From: Devosia oryziradicis
GTDB lineage: Bacteria > Pseudomonadota > Alphaproteobacteria > Rhizobiales > Devosiaceae
DNA length: 64,000 bases
NCBI RefSeq assembly: GCF_016698645.1
Contig: NZ_CP068047.1
Span: forward strand, 620,001 to 684,000
Direction of reading: 5' to 3'
A model generated the notes under the pieces. The model saw only the letters and a list, made by a program, of their open reading frames with translations. It was not told the origin of the DNA and did no database searches. The translations under genes and the position numbers were made by a program. This document shows positions 1 through 9,702 of the stretch, in pieces (position 1 is the stretch's first letter; every line of letters begins with the position of its first letter).

Positions 1-573
1 CTTGCCGACCCATTGCTTTTCGCGCAGCGTCTTGGTCAGCCATTCGGCAAACAGCACGATGGCGATGACGACGGGCAGCGACACCACGACGAATTCGACG
101 CCCAGGAACAGGAGCTTGCCGACGGCGGCGGGGTCCTCGGCCGAGACGAATTGCGGCAGGAAGGTCACGAAGAACAGGGCCACCTTGGGGTTGGTGAGGT
201 TGATGCCGAGCCCCGTCATGTAGCTTTGCCACCAGTTGGGCTGCCTGCCGGCCTGTCGCACGACCAGAATACCACCACCCGACCGCACCGCCTGGATGGC
301 CAGCCAGATGAGGTAGACGGCGCCTACGATCTTGAGCGCCCAGAAGGCGGCCGGCGCGGTGACGATCAGCACCGAAATACCGAAGGCGACCAGCATGGTA
401 TGAACGGCGATGCCCGTCGTGGCGCCGAGCACGGTGGCAAAGCCATGGCTGCGGCCCCAGTTGATGGTACGCGACACGAAGAGCGCCATGTCCGGTCCGG
501 GCGTCACCGCCAGCACGAAGCCGGCCAGTGCGAATGCAAGGATGACGGAGAGATCGGGAATGAAGCTGGGCAT
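1..573 (-). CDS. LysE/RhtB-family amino-acid exporter (3' end outside window)
   Basis: The frame is open for 191 codons from an ATG at 573 down to the window edge, so the C-terminus is missing. The protein begins MPSFIPDLSVILAFALAG and carries the family hallmark AVTPGPDM near residue 25, followed by hydrophobic segments and the GLGINLTNPKVALFF region typical of LysE/RhtB exporters, which are inner-membrane proteins that expel amino acids or homoserine lactones. It lies on the same strand as the Lrp/AsnC regulator upstream of it. That pairing is common for LysE exporters, so control by the regulator is a reasonable inference. The substrate cannot be read from the sequence. Confidence 0.9.
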   Translation of the reverse strand, partial: MPSFIPDLSVILAFALAGFVLAVTPGPDMALFVSRTINWGRSHGFATVLGATTGIAVHTMLVAFGISVLIVTAPAAFWALKIVGAVYLIWLAIQAVRSGGGILVVRQAGRQPNWWQSYMTGLGINLTNPKVALFFVTFLPQFVSAEDPAAVGKLLFLGVEFVVVSLPVVIAIVLFAEWLTKTLREKQWVGK

Positions 574-610
574 GGCTGGCTCCGATGCGGATGCTCCCTT
601 CTATCACCGG

Positions 611-783
611 GTCATTGCCGCGAAAGCGGGAATCCACTCTTTGAGCGACGCGTTCGATCGCCGTGCGGCCACAACCACCGCGTCATCCCGGCGGAGGCCG
701 GGATCCATATCCGTGGCGCGCCGACAGATCCAGCGACGGGAGAACTCACTGCATGAATTCCGGCCTTCGCCGGAAAGACATTG
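611..783. repeat. REP-like palindromic units (three)
   Basis: Three short imperfect palindromes lie between the exporter and its regulator. Unit A is at 611-634 (CATTGCCGCGAAAGCGGGAA), unit B at 681-706 (CATCCCGGCGGAGGCCGGGAT) shortened here to its core CCCGGCGGAGGCCGGG, and unit C at 754-783 (core TTCCGGCCTTCGCCGGAA). These are the usual alphaproteobacterial extragenic palindromes. Small open frames translated from them, with peptides such as WIPASAGMT, are spurious. Confidence 0.75.
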
Positions 784-807
784 GCGTGGTCGCGTATCGA
801 GCCAACA

Positions 808-1275
808 TCAACCCAGCGGCAGTTCATAACTCCGCTTGATGGTCTCCATGGGCACATCGGTCTTGACCGACTGCACGGACGGAATACGCATCAGATAATC
901 GGACTGGAAGCGCCAATAAGCATGGAGGTCCGCCGTCACGATGCGCATGATGGCGTCGCATTCGCCCGTCGTCAGGTAGCATTCGGCGACTTCGGGGAAT
1001 TTGCGTACCGTCTCGGCAAACTGGTTGGTGGTCTCGGCATCCTGGGTCTTGAACCAGATGCGGGCAAAGACGGTGAGGCCCAGCCCGATGGCGGGGCCGT
1101 TGAGCACGGCGGTATACTGGTCGATGATGCCGCGGTCCTCGAGCAGCTTGACCCGGCGCAGGCAGGGGGAGGGGGAAAGACCCACTTCGTTGGCCAGTTC
1201 GACATTGGACATGCGGGCGTTGCGCTGCAATGCTCGGAGGATGCGGCGATCGATGGCGTCCAGCGTTTCTGGCAT
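808..1275 (-). CDS. Lrp/AsnC-family transcriptional regulator
   Basis: A 155-residue protein, the usual length of an Lrp/AsnC regulator. The N-terminus (LDAIDRRILRALQRNARM, then VELANEVGLSPSPCLRRV) is the AsnC-type winged helix-turn-helix. The C-terminal half (AECYLTTGECDAIMRIVT) is the RAM ligand-binding domain that senses amino acids and drives oligomerisation. It is divergent from argG, with 127 bp between the starts, and upstream of the LysE exporter on the same strand. It probably controls the exporter in response to an amino acid, and possibly argG. The ligand is unknown. Confidence 0.92.
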   Translation of the reverse strand: MPETLDAIDRRILRALQRNARMSNVELANEVGLSPSPCLRRVKLLEDRGIIDQYTAVLNGPAIGLGLTVFARIWFKTQDAETTNQFAETVRKFPEVAECYLTTGECDAIMRIVTADLHAYWRFQSDYLMRIPSVQSVKTDVPMETIKRSYELPLG

Positions 1276-1402
1276 GTCGTGCGTCCTGCATGTGATTTCA
1301 TGGCAGATTATGCCAATTTATGTGCCAAGGCTGCGATAATCGCAAGTTCATTGCGCAAGAGCTGGACTATTGTGTCGCCAATCTGAACAGGAGCGGTTGC
1401 CA

Positions 1403-2626
1403 ATGGCGAAAGACATCAAAAAGGTCGTGCTGGCCTATTCGGGGGGCCTGGACACCTCCATCATCCTCAAGTGGTTGCAGGAGACCTACCAGTGCGAGGT
1501 GGTGACCTTCACCGCCGACCTCGGCCAGGGCGAAGAGCTCGAGCCGGCGCGCAAGAAGGCCGAGATGTTCGGCATCAGGGATATCCGCATCGAGGACCTG
1601 CGCGAGGAATTTGTCCGTGACTTCGTTTTCCCCATGTTCCGCGCCAATGCGGTCTATGAGGGCGTCTATCTGCTGGGTACCTCGATCGCCCGCCCGCTGA
1701 TCGCCAAGCGGCTGGTCGAGATCGCCCAGGAAACCGGGGCCGACGCCATTTCCCATGGTGCCACCGGCAAGGGCAATGACCAGGTGCGGTTCGAACTGAC
1801 TGCCAATGCGCTCGATCCCTCGATCAAGGTGATCGCCCCCTGGCGCGAATGGGACCTCAGGAGCCGCACCCAGCTGCTTGACTATGCCGAGCGCAACCAG
1901 ATCCCGATCGCCAAGGACAAGCGCGGCGAAGCCCCGTTCTCGGTCGATGCCAACCTGCTTCACACCTCGTCCGAAGGCATGGTGCTGGAAGATCCGGCGA
2001 TCCCGGCGCCCGACTATGTGGCCCAGCGCACCGTCGATCCGGAACAGGCGCCCGACCAGGCCGAGATCATCACCATCGGATATGAGAAGGGTGACCCGGT
2101 CTCGGTCAATGGCGTGCGCCTCTCGCCGGCGGCCCTGCTCACCAAGCTCAACGAGCTGGGCGGCAAGCATGGCGTGGGCCGGCTGGACCTGGTCGAAAAC
2201 CGCTTCGTCGGCATGAAGTCGCGCGGGCTCTACGAAACCCCCGGCGGCACCATCATGCTGGTGGCGCATCGCGGCATTGAATCGATCACGCTCGACCGTG
2301 GCGAGGCTCACCTCAAGGACGAGCTGATGCCCAAATATGCCGAGCTGATCTATAACGGCTTCTGGTTCGCCCCCGAGCGCGAGATGCTGCAGGCCCTGAT
2401 CGACAAGAGCCAGCATTATGTGACCGGCGAAGTCACGGTGAAGCTCTACAAGGGCTCGGCAACGGTTATCGCCCGCACCTCGCCGCATTCGCTCTATTCG
2501 ATGGACCTGGTGACCTTCGAAGAGGGTGCCGTGGCCTATGATCACAAGGATGCGGCCGGTTTCATCCGCCTCAACGGATTGCGGCTCAAAACCTATGCGG
2601 CTCGCAACAAGAAGGCGCGCGGCTGA
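1403..2626 (+). CDS. argG: Argininosuccinate synthase
   Basis: A cytosolic enzyme of arginine biosynthesis that joins citrulline and aspartate using ATP. The 407-residue length is normal. The N-terminal PP-loop AYSGGLDTS is the ATP pyrophosphate-binding motif, and [13 protein letters not shown] and [19 protein letters not shown] are conserved substrate-binding stretches. The ATG at 1403 is chosen over the in-frame start at 1370 because [15 protein letters not shown] is the usual N-terminus and an AGGAG sits about 10 bases upstream. It appears monocistronic. A GC-rich hairpin follows at 2645-2675 (GGCCCGGA paired with TCCGGGCC) but has no T-run. Confidence 0.97.
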   Translation: MAKDIKKVVLAYSGGLDTSIILKWLQETYQCEVVTFTADLGQGEELEPARKKAEMFGIRDIRIEDLREEFVRDFVFPMFRANAVYEGVYLLGTSIARPLIAKRLVEIAQETGADAISHGATGKGNDQVRFELTANALDPSIKVIAPWREWDLRSRTQLLDYAERNQIPIAKDKRGEAPFSVDANLLHTSSEGMVLEDPAIPAPDYVAQRTVDPEQAPDQAEIITIGYEKGDPVSVNGVRLSPAALLTKLNELGGKHGVGRLDLVENRFVGMKSRGLYETPGGTIMLVAHRGIESITLDRGEAHLKDELMPKYAELIYNGFWFAPEREMLQALIDKSQHYVTGEVTVKLYKGSATVIARTSPHSLYSMDLVTFEEGAVAYDHKDAAGFIRLNGLRLKTYAARNKKARG

Positions 2627-2762
2627 TCGCCGGCACTCATGAATGGCCCGGATTGCGCCCCAATGCGTCCGGGCCCAGGCGCCGGCTTAAACCATCGTTA
2701 ACGAGATCAAACTAGCTTCCCTTCCAGCGTCGTGCAGAAGCATTGAGACGGGGGGTCGGCGG

Positions 2763-4892
2763 GTGCGAGCAGAAGACGCTGGCAGCTTGAGCGAAATGGC
2801 TGAGGCTTTGCTGCTCGACGCCGCGCTCGAGAACATCCCCTATGGCTTCTGCGTCTGGTCCCCCCAGTTCCGGCTGGTGATGTGGAACAAGAACTATCGC
2901 GACATCTATGGTTTTTCCGCGGATGCCCTTTATCGCGGCATGACGCTGGAGGAAGTGGTCCAGCTCAGCGGCCAGCTGGGCAACCATCCCGACCAGCGTC
3001 CCGATGACTTCTACGAGGCCTATACCGCCGAACTGCTGGCCAACAGGAGCGGGGCGCGCACCAAGAGCCAGGAAGTCGTGCATGGGGGCCGCACCATCGA
3101 GACGGCCCATATCTATTCGCCGGCCCTGGGCTGGGTGGTGACGCATGAGGACATCACCGACGAGCTCGCCCGCACCGAAGTGGTCGCCAAGCGCAAGCTG
3201 GAGCTCGAGCGGCAGAACATCCGCCTGGACGCCGCCGTCAACAACATCTCGCAGGGCCTGTGCATGATGGACGCCAAGGGGCGTCTGGTCATCTGCAACG
3301 AGCCCTATGCGCGCATCTACAATCTGCCGCCGAACCTGATCAAGCCGGGCACCATGCTCGAGGACATTCTCAGCCACCTGTTCGATACGGGCATGGAGGC
3401 GGGCAGCACGCGCGAGGAATATATCGCCTGGCGGCGCGAGGTGATCGCCCGTCGCGAATATGGCAAGAACATCCACGAGCTCAATGGCCGCACCATCATG
3501 ATGCAGCATCATCCGATGAAGGATGGCGGCTGGGTGTCGACCCACGAGGATATTACCGAGCAGCGGCAGAACGAGGCGCGCATCCGCCACCTGGCGCGCC
3601 ATGACGCGCTGACCGACCTGCCCAACCGCATCGAATTCCTCGAACAGATGGCCAAGACCGAGGCCGGCCTCAGCCGCGGCGAAATGGCGGCCGTCCTCTA
3701 TATCGATCTCGATCACTTCAAGGCGGTCAACGATACGCTGGGACACGCAGTGGGCGACGAAGTCATCAAGCAGGCCTCGGCGCGGCTCTGGGGCACGACG
3801 CGCGAAACCGATGTTCTGGCGCGCCTGGGTGGCGACGAATTTGCCCTGCTGATGCGCCCCATCGATAGCGCGGCCGATGCCGCCAAGGTGGCCGACCGCA
3901 TCATCAAGGCCATCGGCCAGCCCATGCTGATCGGCGGCCAGCAGGTGGAGATCGGCGCCAGCGTGGGCATTGCGGTGGGTCCGGGCGACGGGGTCAAGAC
4001 CGACACTCTGGTCAAGAATGCCGACCTTGCGCTCTACAAGGCCAAGAGTGAGGGCCGTTCGACCTATCACTTCTTCGAGGCCGGCATGGATGCGGACCTC
4101 CAGTCGCGGCGCTCCATCGAAGCCGGCCTGCGCCTGGCCTTGCAGCGGGCCGAACTGCGCCTGGTGTTCCAGCCCCTGCTCGGGCTGGGGGAGAACCGGG
4201 TCACCTGCGTCGAGGCGCTGCTGCGCTGGGATCACGAGGGGCGAACCATCTCGCCGGTGGAGTTCATCCCCATTGCCGAGGAAACCGGCCTCATCGCGCC
4301 GATCGGCGAATGGGTACTGCGCGAAGCATGCAAGATCGCGGCGACCTGGCCGGGGGACGTGCGCGTTGCGGTCAATCTCTCGCCGGTGCAGTTCAAGAGC
4401 CGGGACCTCTTGAGCATCGTCAAGTCGGCGCTCCAGGAAGCGCGCATCCCCGCCACCCGGCTCGAGCTCGAAATCACCGAGTCGCTGCTGCTGGCGGAGA
4501 ACGACACCAACCTCAAGGTGCTGCACGACCTGCGCGCCATGGGCGTGCGGATCTCGATGGACGATTTCGGCACCGGCTATTCTTCATTGAGCTACCTGCG
4601 CAGCTTCCCCTTCGACAAGATCAAGATCGACCGCTCCTTCATGCGCGACCTCACCAGCCGCAGCGACAGCCAGGCCATTATCCGGGCGGTGATCGGGCTG
4701 GGGCAGTCGCTGGGCATGTCGACTGCCGCCGAGGGGGTGGAAACCGAGGAACAGCTCGAAATGGTGCGCGCACTGGGAGCCTCGGAAGTTCAGGGCTTCC
4801 TCTTCTCGCCCCCTCTGCCGCCCGCCGCGCTCGCCAGCCTGCTTCATACCGAGGCCGCCAAGCAGCAGCCGGAACGCAAGAAGGCGTCGTAG
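2763..4892 (+). CDS. PAS-PAS-GGDEF-EAL cyclic-di-GMP enzyme
   Basis: A 709-residue protein with a GTG start and no transmembrane segment, so probably cytosolic. Two PAS-like sensor domains fill roughly residues 10-270; both contain the CxWxxxxRLVxWN/C-type pattern and end in a THEDIT motif. The diguanylate cyclase domain follows with an intact GGDEF (356-360), preceded by RETD exactly five residues earlier, so the product-inhibition I-site is present. The phosphodiesterase domain has EAL at 484-486, DDFGTGYSSLSYL and EGVETEEQ, all intact. Both making and breaking c-di-GMP are therefore possible, and which dominates cannot be read. The start is the first possible codon after a pyrimidine-rich leader and is only moderately certain. 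Confidence 0.93.
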   Translation: MRAEDAGSLSEMAEALLLDAALENIPYGFCVWSPQFRLVMWNKNYRDIYGFSADALYRGMTLEEVVQLSGQLGNHPDQRPDDFYEAYTAELLANRSGARTKSQEVVHGGRTIETAHIYSPALGWVVTHEDITDELARTEVVAKRKLELERQNIRLDAAVNNISQGLCMMDAKGRLVICNEPYARIYNLPPNLIKPGTMLEDILSHLFDTGMEAGSTREEYIAWRREVIARREYGKNIHELNGRTIMMQHHPMKDGGWVSTHEDITEQRQNEARIRHLARHDALTDLPNRIEFLEQMAKTEAGLSRGEMAAVLYIDLDHFKAVNDTLGHAVGDEVIKQASARLWGTTRETDVLARLGGDEFALLMRPIDSAADAAKVADRIIKAIGQPMLIGGQQVEIGASVGIAVGPGDGVKTDTLVKNADLALYKAKSEGRSTYHFFEAGMDADLQSRRSIEAGLRLALQRAELRLVFQPLLGLGENRVTCVEALLRWDHEGRTISPVEFIPIAEETGLIAPIGEWVLREACKIAATWPGDVRVAVNLSPVQFKSRDLLSIVKSALQEARIPATRLELEITESLLLAENDTNLKVLHDLRAMGVRISMDDFGTGYSSLSYLRSFPFDKIKIDRSFMRDLTSRSDSQAIIRAVIGLGQSLGMSTAAEGVETEEQLEMVRALGASEVQGFLFSPPLPPAALASLLHTEAAKQQPERKKAS

Positions 4893-4928
4893 CGCCACGA
4901 TGTGGCCTGTGGGGGGTGAGGCTTTTCT

Positions 4929-4961
4929 GCCACAACCAAATGGCACCAGCCATTTCGTGGC
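4929..4961 (+). terminator. Hairpin after the GGDEF-EAL gene, possible terminator
   Basis: GCCAC (4929-4933) pairs with GTGGC (4957-4961), and AAATGG (4938-4943) pairs with CCATTT (4950-4955). A run of six T residues begins near 4972, about ten bases beyond the stem, which is farther than in a classical intrinsic terminator. Confidence 0.35.
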
Positions 4962-5039
4962 GGCAAGATGACTTTTTTGTGTTGCGGCCATGGGCTTAGC
5001 AGTGCAGATAACAGCGAACTTCTTTATGGGAACAACTTT

Positions 5040-5585
5040 ATGATCATCCGTTCGTTGGCCGTTGCCGCCGTCGCTCTGCTCTCCACCACCGCTGCTTATG
5101 CTGCCGACCTGATCATCCCGACCTCGCCCGAGCCTATCATGGAATCGGCTGGTTTCTCCTGGGACGGCCTCTATGCCGGCGTCCAGGGCGGTGGCCAGTT
5201 CTACCCGGGCACGACCTATGGCCTGCTGGGCGCCCATGTCGGCGTGAACTTCATCGTTGCCGATCCCGTGCTGATCGGCCTCGAAGGTTCGGCTGAGTGG
5301 ATCTTCAACAACACTGCCAGCTTCGGCGAATTCTTCATCAATGGCCGCCTGGGCGCTGTCGTCACCGACGAAGTGCTGATCTACGCGCTGGCCGGTACGG
5401 GTGTTGAAGTCAACAATGCAGGCAACACCTTCGGCACCTACCAGCTCGGTGGTGGCGTGGAATTTGCCGTGACCGACTCGATCTCGGTTCGTGGCCAGCT
5501 GGTTGGCGTTGGCTTCTACAACGACGGCAACAACAACTTCTTCGACGGCGCCAAGGCAACCGTCGGCGTCAGCTACCACTTCTAA
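5040..5585 (+). CDS. Outer-membrane beta-barrel protein (Opa/Omp25-type)
   Basis: A 181-residue protein with a clear Sec signal peptide (MIIRSLAVAAVALLSTTAAYA, cleaved after AYA near residue 21). The mature part has alternating short beta strands. It begins with WDGLYAGVQGGGQF, typical of the OMP_b-brl family, and ends in GVSYHF, whose terminal phenylalanine is the usual signal for BAM-mediated insertion. It resembles small eight-stranded porin-family proteins of Rhizobiales. The ATG at 5040 is preferred over an in-frame start at 4968 because it places the signal peptide at the N-terminus. A terminator follows at 5697. Specific function is unknown. Confidence 0.85.
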   Translation: MIIRSLAVAAVALLSTTAAYAADLIIPTSPEPIMESAGFSWDGLYAGVQGGGQFYPGTTYGLLGAHVGVNFIVADPVLIGLEGSAEWIFNNTASFGEFFINGRLGAVVTDEVLIYALAGTGVEVNNAGNTFGTYQLGGGVEFAVTDSISVRGQLVGVGFYNDGNNNFFDGAKATVGVSYHF

Positions 5586-5696
5586 TCTCGCATACGTTGT
5601 AGATGTCGGGAGCTGGGGGCACTCACCGCTTCTATGGACGTCATCAACGGGAGATGACCGCGCGACCGTAGTCAAACCTCAGCGTCGTCATCTTGA

Positions 5697-5727
5697 GAGC
5701 GGCAATCCGAAAGGGTTGCCGCTCTTT
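5697..5727 (+). terminator. Intrinsic terminator downstream of the barrel gene
   Basis: GAGCGGCAA (5697-5705) pairs perfectly with TTGCCGCTC (5716-5724) around a ten-base loop and is followed by TTTCATTT. The remaining bases of the 5586-5956 gap contain no gene I can support. Confidence 0.8.
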
Positions 5728-5956
5728 CATTTGGCCGGCCCGATTTACCCTGCGGACGGGTTTCGAGGCGCCGCAACCCACCTCTGCGCGGCCTGCGCTT
5801 GTGGAAAACCCCTTCTTCCTGTAAGGCAGCGCCAAATGCGCCGGTTCTCGTGTTCTTGCGGGGTGGGCGCCCTGTAATTCCTGCATGGTCCAGCCGTTTG
5901 CCGCCGCCCCTTCGCGGCCCAAGGTTTTGGGATCATGCCAAAGAGGCTGATCCCAT

Positions 5957-7771
<1,815 letters not shown>

Positions 7772-7807
7772 CCGCCTGTTGGGCTCTCGCACCTAGTTTA
7801 CACCACG

Positions 7808-7876
7808 TCATTGCCCGGCTTTGTCCGGGCAATCCATTTCTTGGCAGCCATGGACCACCGGGACAGGTCCGGTGGT
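7808..7876. repeat. Paired palindromic element in the leader of the DedA gene
   Basis: Two hairpins stand in tandem: ATTGCCCGG with CCGGGCAAT at 7810-7833, and CCACCGG (7855-7861) with CCGGTGG (7869-7875). The layout resembles the paired palindromes common between genes in Rhizobiales. It ends about 30 bases before the DedA start codon. Confidence 0.6.
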
Positions 7877-7906
7877 GACGACGACGAGACCATGAGGACG
7901 CAAGGC

Positions 7907-8515
7907 ATGACCGACTGGATCATCCAGACCATTTCCGATCTGGGCTATCTCGGCATTTTCCTCGTCATGCTGGCGGAATCGATCTTTCCGCCCATCCCGT
8001 CTGAACTGATCATCCCCTTTGCCGGCTTTGCCGCCGCCAATGGCGATCTCAACCTCTATGGCGTCATCGCCACGGCAACCTTTGGCGCCGTGGTGGGCAT
8101 GCTGCCCTGGTATTTTGCCGGGCGGCTGTTCGGCCTCGATCGCGTGCGCTGGCTGGCCGACCGCTTCGGGCGGCTGATGGCCTTCAACGCCGACGAGATC
8201 GACACTGCGGTAAGCTGGTTCAACCGCTTCGGGCCCATCATCGTGCTGTTCGGCAGGCTGATGCCGATCATCCGCACGCTGATTTCCATTCCGGCCGGCC
8301 TCGCCCGCATGAGCCTGCCGGTGTTCCTGCTGGCCTCGACCGCCGGGGCGCTGATTTGGAACACCTTCCTGACACTGGCCGGCTATATCCTGCACGAGCA
8401 CTATGAGAGCATCGAGGTGGTGCTCGATCCGCTGAGCTACCTGGTGCTCGGCCTGGTGGTGCTGCTCTACCTGTTCAAGGTCGCCACCTGGAAGCCGAGC
8501 GTCTCGCGCGCCTGA
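7907..8515 (+). CDS. DedA-family inner-membrane protein
   Basis: A 202-residue polytopic protein of the DedA/VTT superfamily. Members act in envelope integrity, and several flip undecaprenyl phosphate or phosphatidylethanolamine. Diagnostic features are ESIFPPIPSELIIPFAG near residue 23, the amphipathic re-entrant segment, and FGRLMPIIRTLISIPAGLARM with its conserved arginines. The ATG at 7907 is selected for the nearby GAGG. An in-frame ATG at 7892 would add five residues. The substrate is unknown. Confidence 0.9.
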   Translation: MTDWIIQTISDLGYLGIFLVMLAESIFPPIPSELIIPFAGFAAANGDLNLYGVIATATFGAVVGMLPWYFAGRLFGLDRVRWLADRFGRLMAFNADEIDTAVSWFNRFGPIIVLFGRLMPIIRTLISIPAGLARMSLPVFLLASTAGALIWNTFLTLAGYILHEHYESIEVVLDPLSYLVLGLVVLLYLFKVATWKPSVSRA

Positions 8516-8798
8516 TCGCAATTTGCGATCCGCCTTGCATTCTGCAAGGCAGCTGCCTGTCGCAGAATGCGATTGTTCACGACCCCTTAATCTCTGCCCG
8601 CCGGTTCGCCGCAGGGCAGGTGTTGGCACGCTTCGTGCAATGGAGCGGCTGTCCGGAGAGTGTAGTTCTGCGTACCGGATCCAAAGTCATCGAGCCTCGT
8701 TCCGTGCGACCGGAGCGAGGCTCATGCTTTGGCGCCCGCCCTTGCCGCAAGGTCTTTCACCCACTAGATAATCCCAGACCTGTTTTCCGGAGACGCCC
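8516..8798. other. Intergenic region with several hairpins, no gene seen
   Basis: This 283-base gap contains GCATTCTGC (8537-8545) facing GCAGAATGC (8562-8570) around a palindromic AGGCAGCTGCCT, a CTGCCC/GGGCAG hairpin near 8597-8622, and a 13-pair stem at 8692-8723 whose outer arms are GAGCCTCG and CGAGGCTC. None is followed by a T-run. No credible reading frame or recognised RNA family was found. It may hold the yggT promoter and leader or a small RNA. Confidence 0.5.
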
Positions 8799-9101
8799 AT
8801 GCGCGCCGTGCTCGATGTCATTCTCGTGCTCCTCGATCTTTATCGCTGGGTGCTGATCGCCATGATCATCATGAGCTGGTTGATCTCGTTCAACGTGATC
8901 AACACGCGCAATGCCTTCGTCGACGGCGTGTGGCGGGTGCTCAATCAGCTGACCGAGCCGGTGCTGCGCCCCATCCGCCGGGTGATGCCGAATTTCTCGG
9001 GCCTCGATATCAGCCCGATCATCGCCTTCATCGCGATCTTCTTCATCCAGCAGATCATCTTCTACTACGTCTATCCGGCCGTCATCCGCGCCGGCATCTA
9101 G
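8799..9101 (+). CDS. YggT-family membrane protein
   Basis: A 100-residue protein with two hydrophobic segments (about residues 3-28 and 72-95) flanking the conserved cytoplasmic stretch NQLTEPVLRPIRRVMP. This is the YggT/CcmB-like family (YlmG in plants), implicated in cell-division or envelope organisation. In many proteobacteria yggT is followed by a DUF167 (YggU) gene, as here. A GGAGA sits eight bases before the ATG. Confidence 0.93.
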   Translation: MRAVLDVILVLLDLYRWVLIAMIIMSWLISFNVINTRNAFVDGVWRVLNQLTEPVLRPIRRVMPNFSGLDISPIIAFIAIFFIQQIIFYYVYPAVIRAGI

Positions 9102-9103
9102 CC

Positions 9104-9433
9104 CTGTCGCAGCCGCCCAAATGCTATCGGCTCAGCCCAGGCGGGCTGAGCCTTTTCGTTCGTGTCACCCCCAATGGCGGGCGCGACGCAATCGAGGGCG
9201 TCGAGACCAGGGATGATGGCACGGCCGTGCTGCGGGTCCGGGTCAGCGCGGTGCCCGACAAGGGCAAGGCCAATGCAGCCGTCGTGGCGTCGCTGGCCCG
9301 GGCGCTCGGTGTGCCGAAATCGGCGGTGAGCGTCGTGAGTGGAGAGACGGCGCGGATGAAGACGCTTGATGTGGCAGGGGATGGCGCGGCGCTGATTGAG
9401 AAGCTCACGGCTCTTGCCCTCCCTCCCCCTTGA
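9104..9433 (+). CDS. DUF167 (YggU) family protein; non-canonical start
   Basis: About 109 residues with the conserved DUF167 core: LFVRVTPNGGRDAIEG, VSAVPDKGKANAAVV and VSGETARMKTLDV. It follows yggT in the usual pairing. No ATG, GTG or TTG in this frame lies between a position deep inside yggT (8930) and the conserved domain. The listed start is a CTG at 9104, three bases after the yggT stop, and is a guess. A strong terminator-like hairpin (9129-9156) lies within the first codons. The last codons and the stop come from an intergenic repeat. Function of the family is unknown. Confidence 0.72.
   Translation: MSQPPKCYRLSPGGLSLFVRVTPNGGRDAIEGVETRDDGTAVLRVRVSAVPDKGKANAAVVASLARALGVPKSAVSVVSGETARMKTLDVAGDGAALIEKLTALALPPP
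9129..9156 (+). terminator. Terminator-like hairpin inside the DUF167 N-terminus
   Basis: GGCTCAGCCC (9129-9138) pairs perfectly with GGGCTGAGCC (9143-9152) around AGGC and is followed at once by TTTT. It has the full form of an intrinsic terminator for yggT, yet it also encodes the RLSPGGLSLF stretch of the DUF167 protein. Confidence 0.65.
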
Positions 9434-9511
9434 GGGGAGGGCCGGGGAGGGGGTCCTTCAGGGGTCATCCAAACGACCCCCACCCTCAATCCCTCCCCTC
9501 AAGGGGGAGGG
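9421..9511. repeat. Long inverted repeat with 21-bp perfect arms
   Basis: The arms at 9421-9441 and 9491-9511 are exact reverse complements (core CCCTCCCCCTTGAGGGG) separated by 49 bases. The left arm supplies the final proline codons and stop of the DUF167 gene. Related elements lie at 13326-13437, 36046-36069 and 59048-59177. Confidence 0.8.
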
Positions 9512-9702
9512 AGGCGATAGAGCCAATACCCTCCAGGCCATTCCCCCACCGCGACAAATCAACGCATTTTCCATTGCTTAACCCCTCAATCCGGCTAATC
9601 TCGCCTGCGGAAGGGGCTCTAGGAGGGCAGGGCGTGCGGGTTGGAGGACCGGCACTGCCATTGCGTTGAGTCCCCGGAGGTAAATCTAGAGGGACTGTTT
9701 CG

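Noticed and set aside
612..857. 81-residue minus-strand frame with WIPASAGMT-type peptides
   Set aside because: It is the translation of REP palindromes, seen in many genomes as spurious genes.
2712..4526. 604-residue open frame on the minus strand across the GGDEF-EAL gene
   Set aside because: It is antisense to a protein with intact PAS, GGDEF and EAL motifs and has no recognisable domain.
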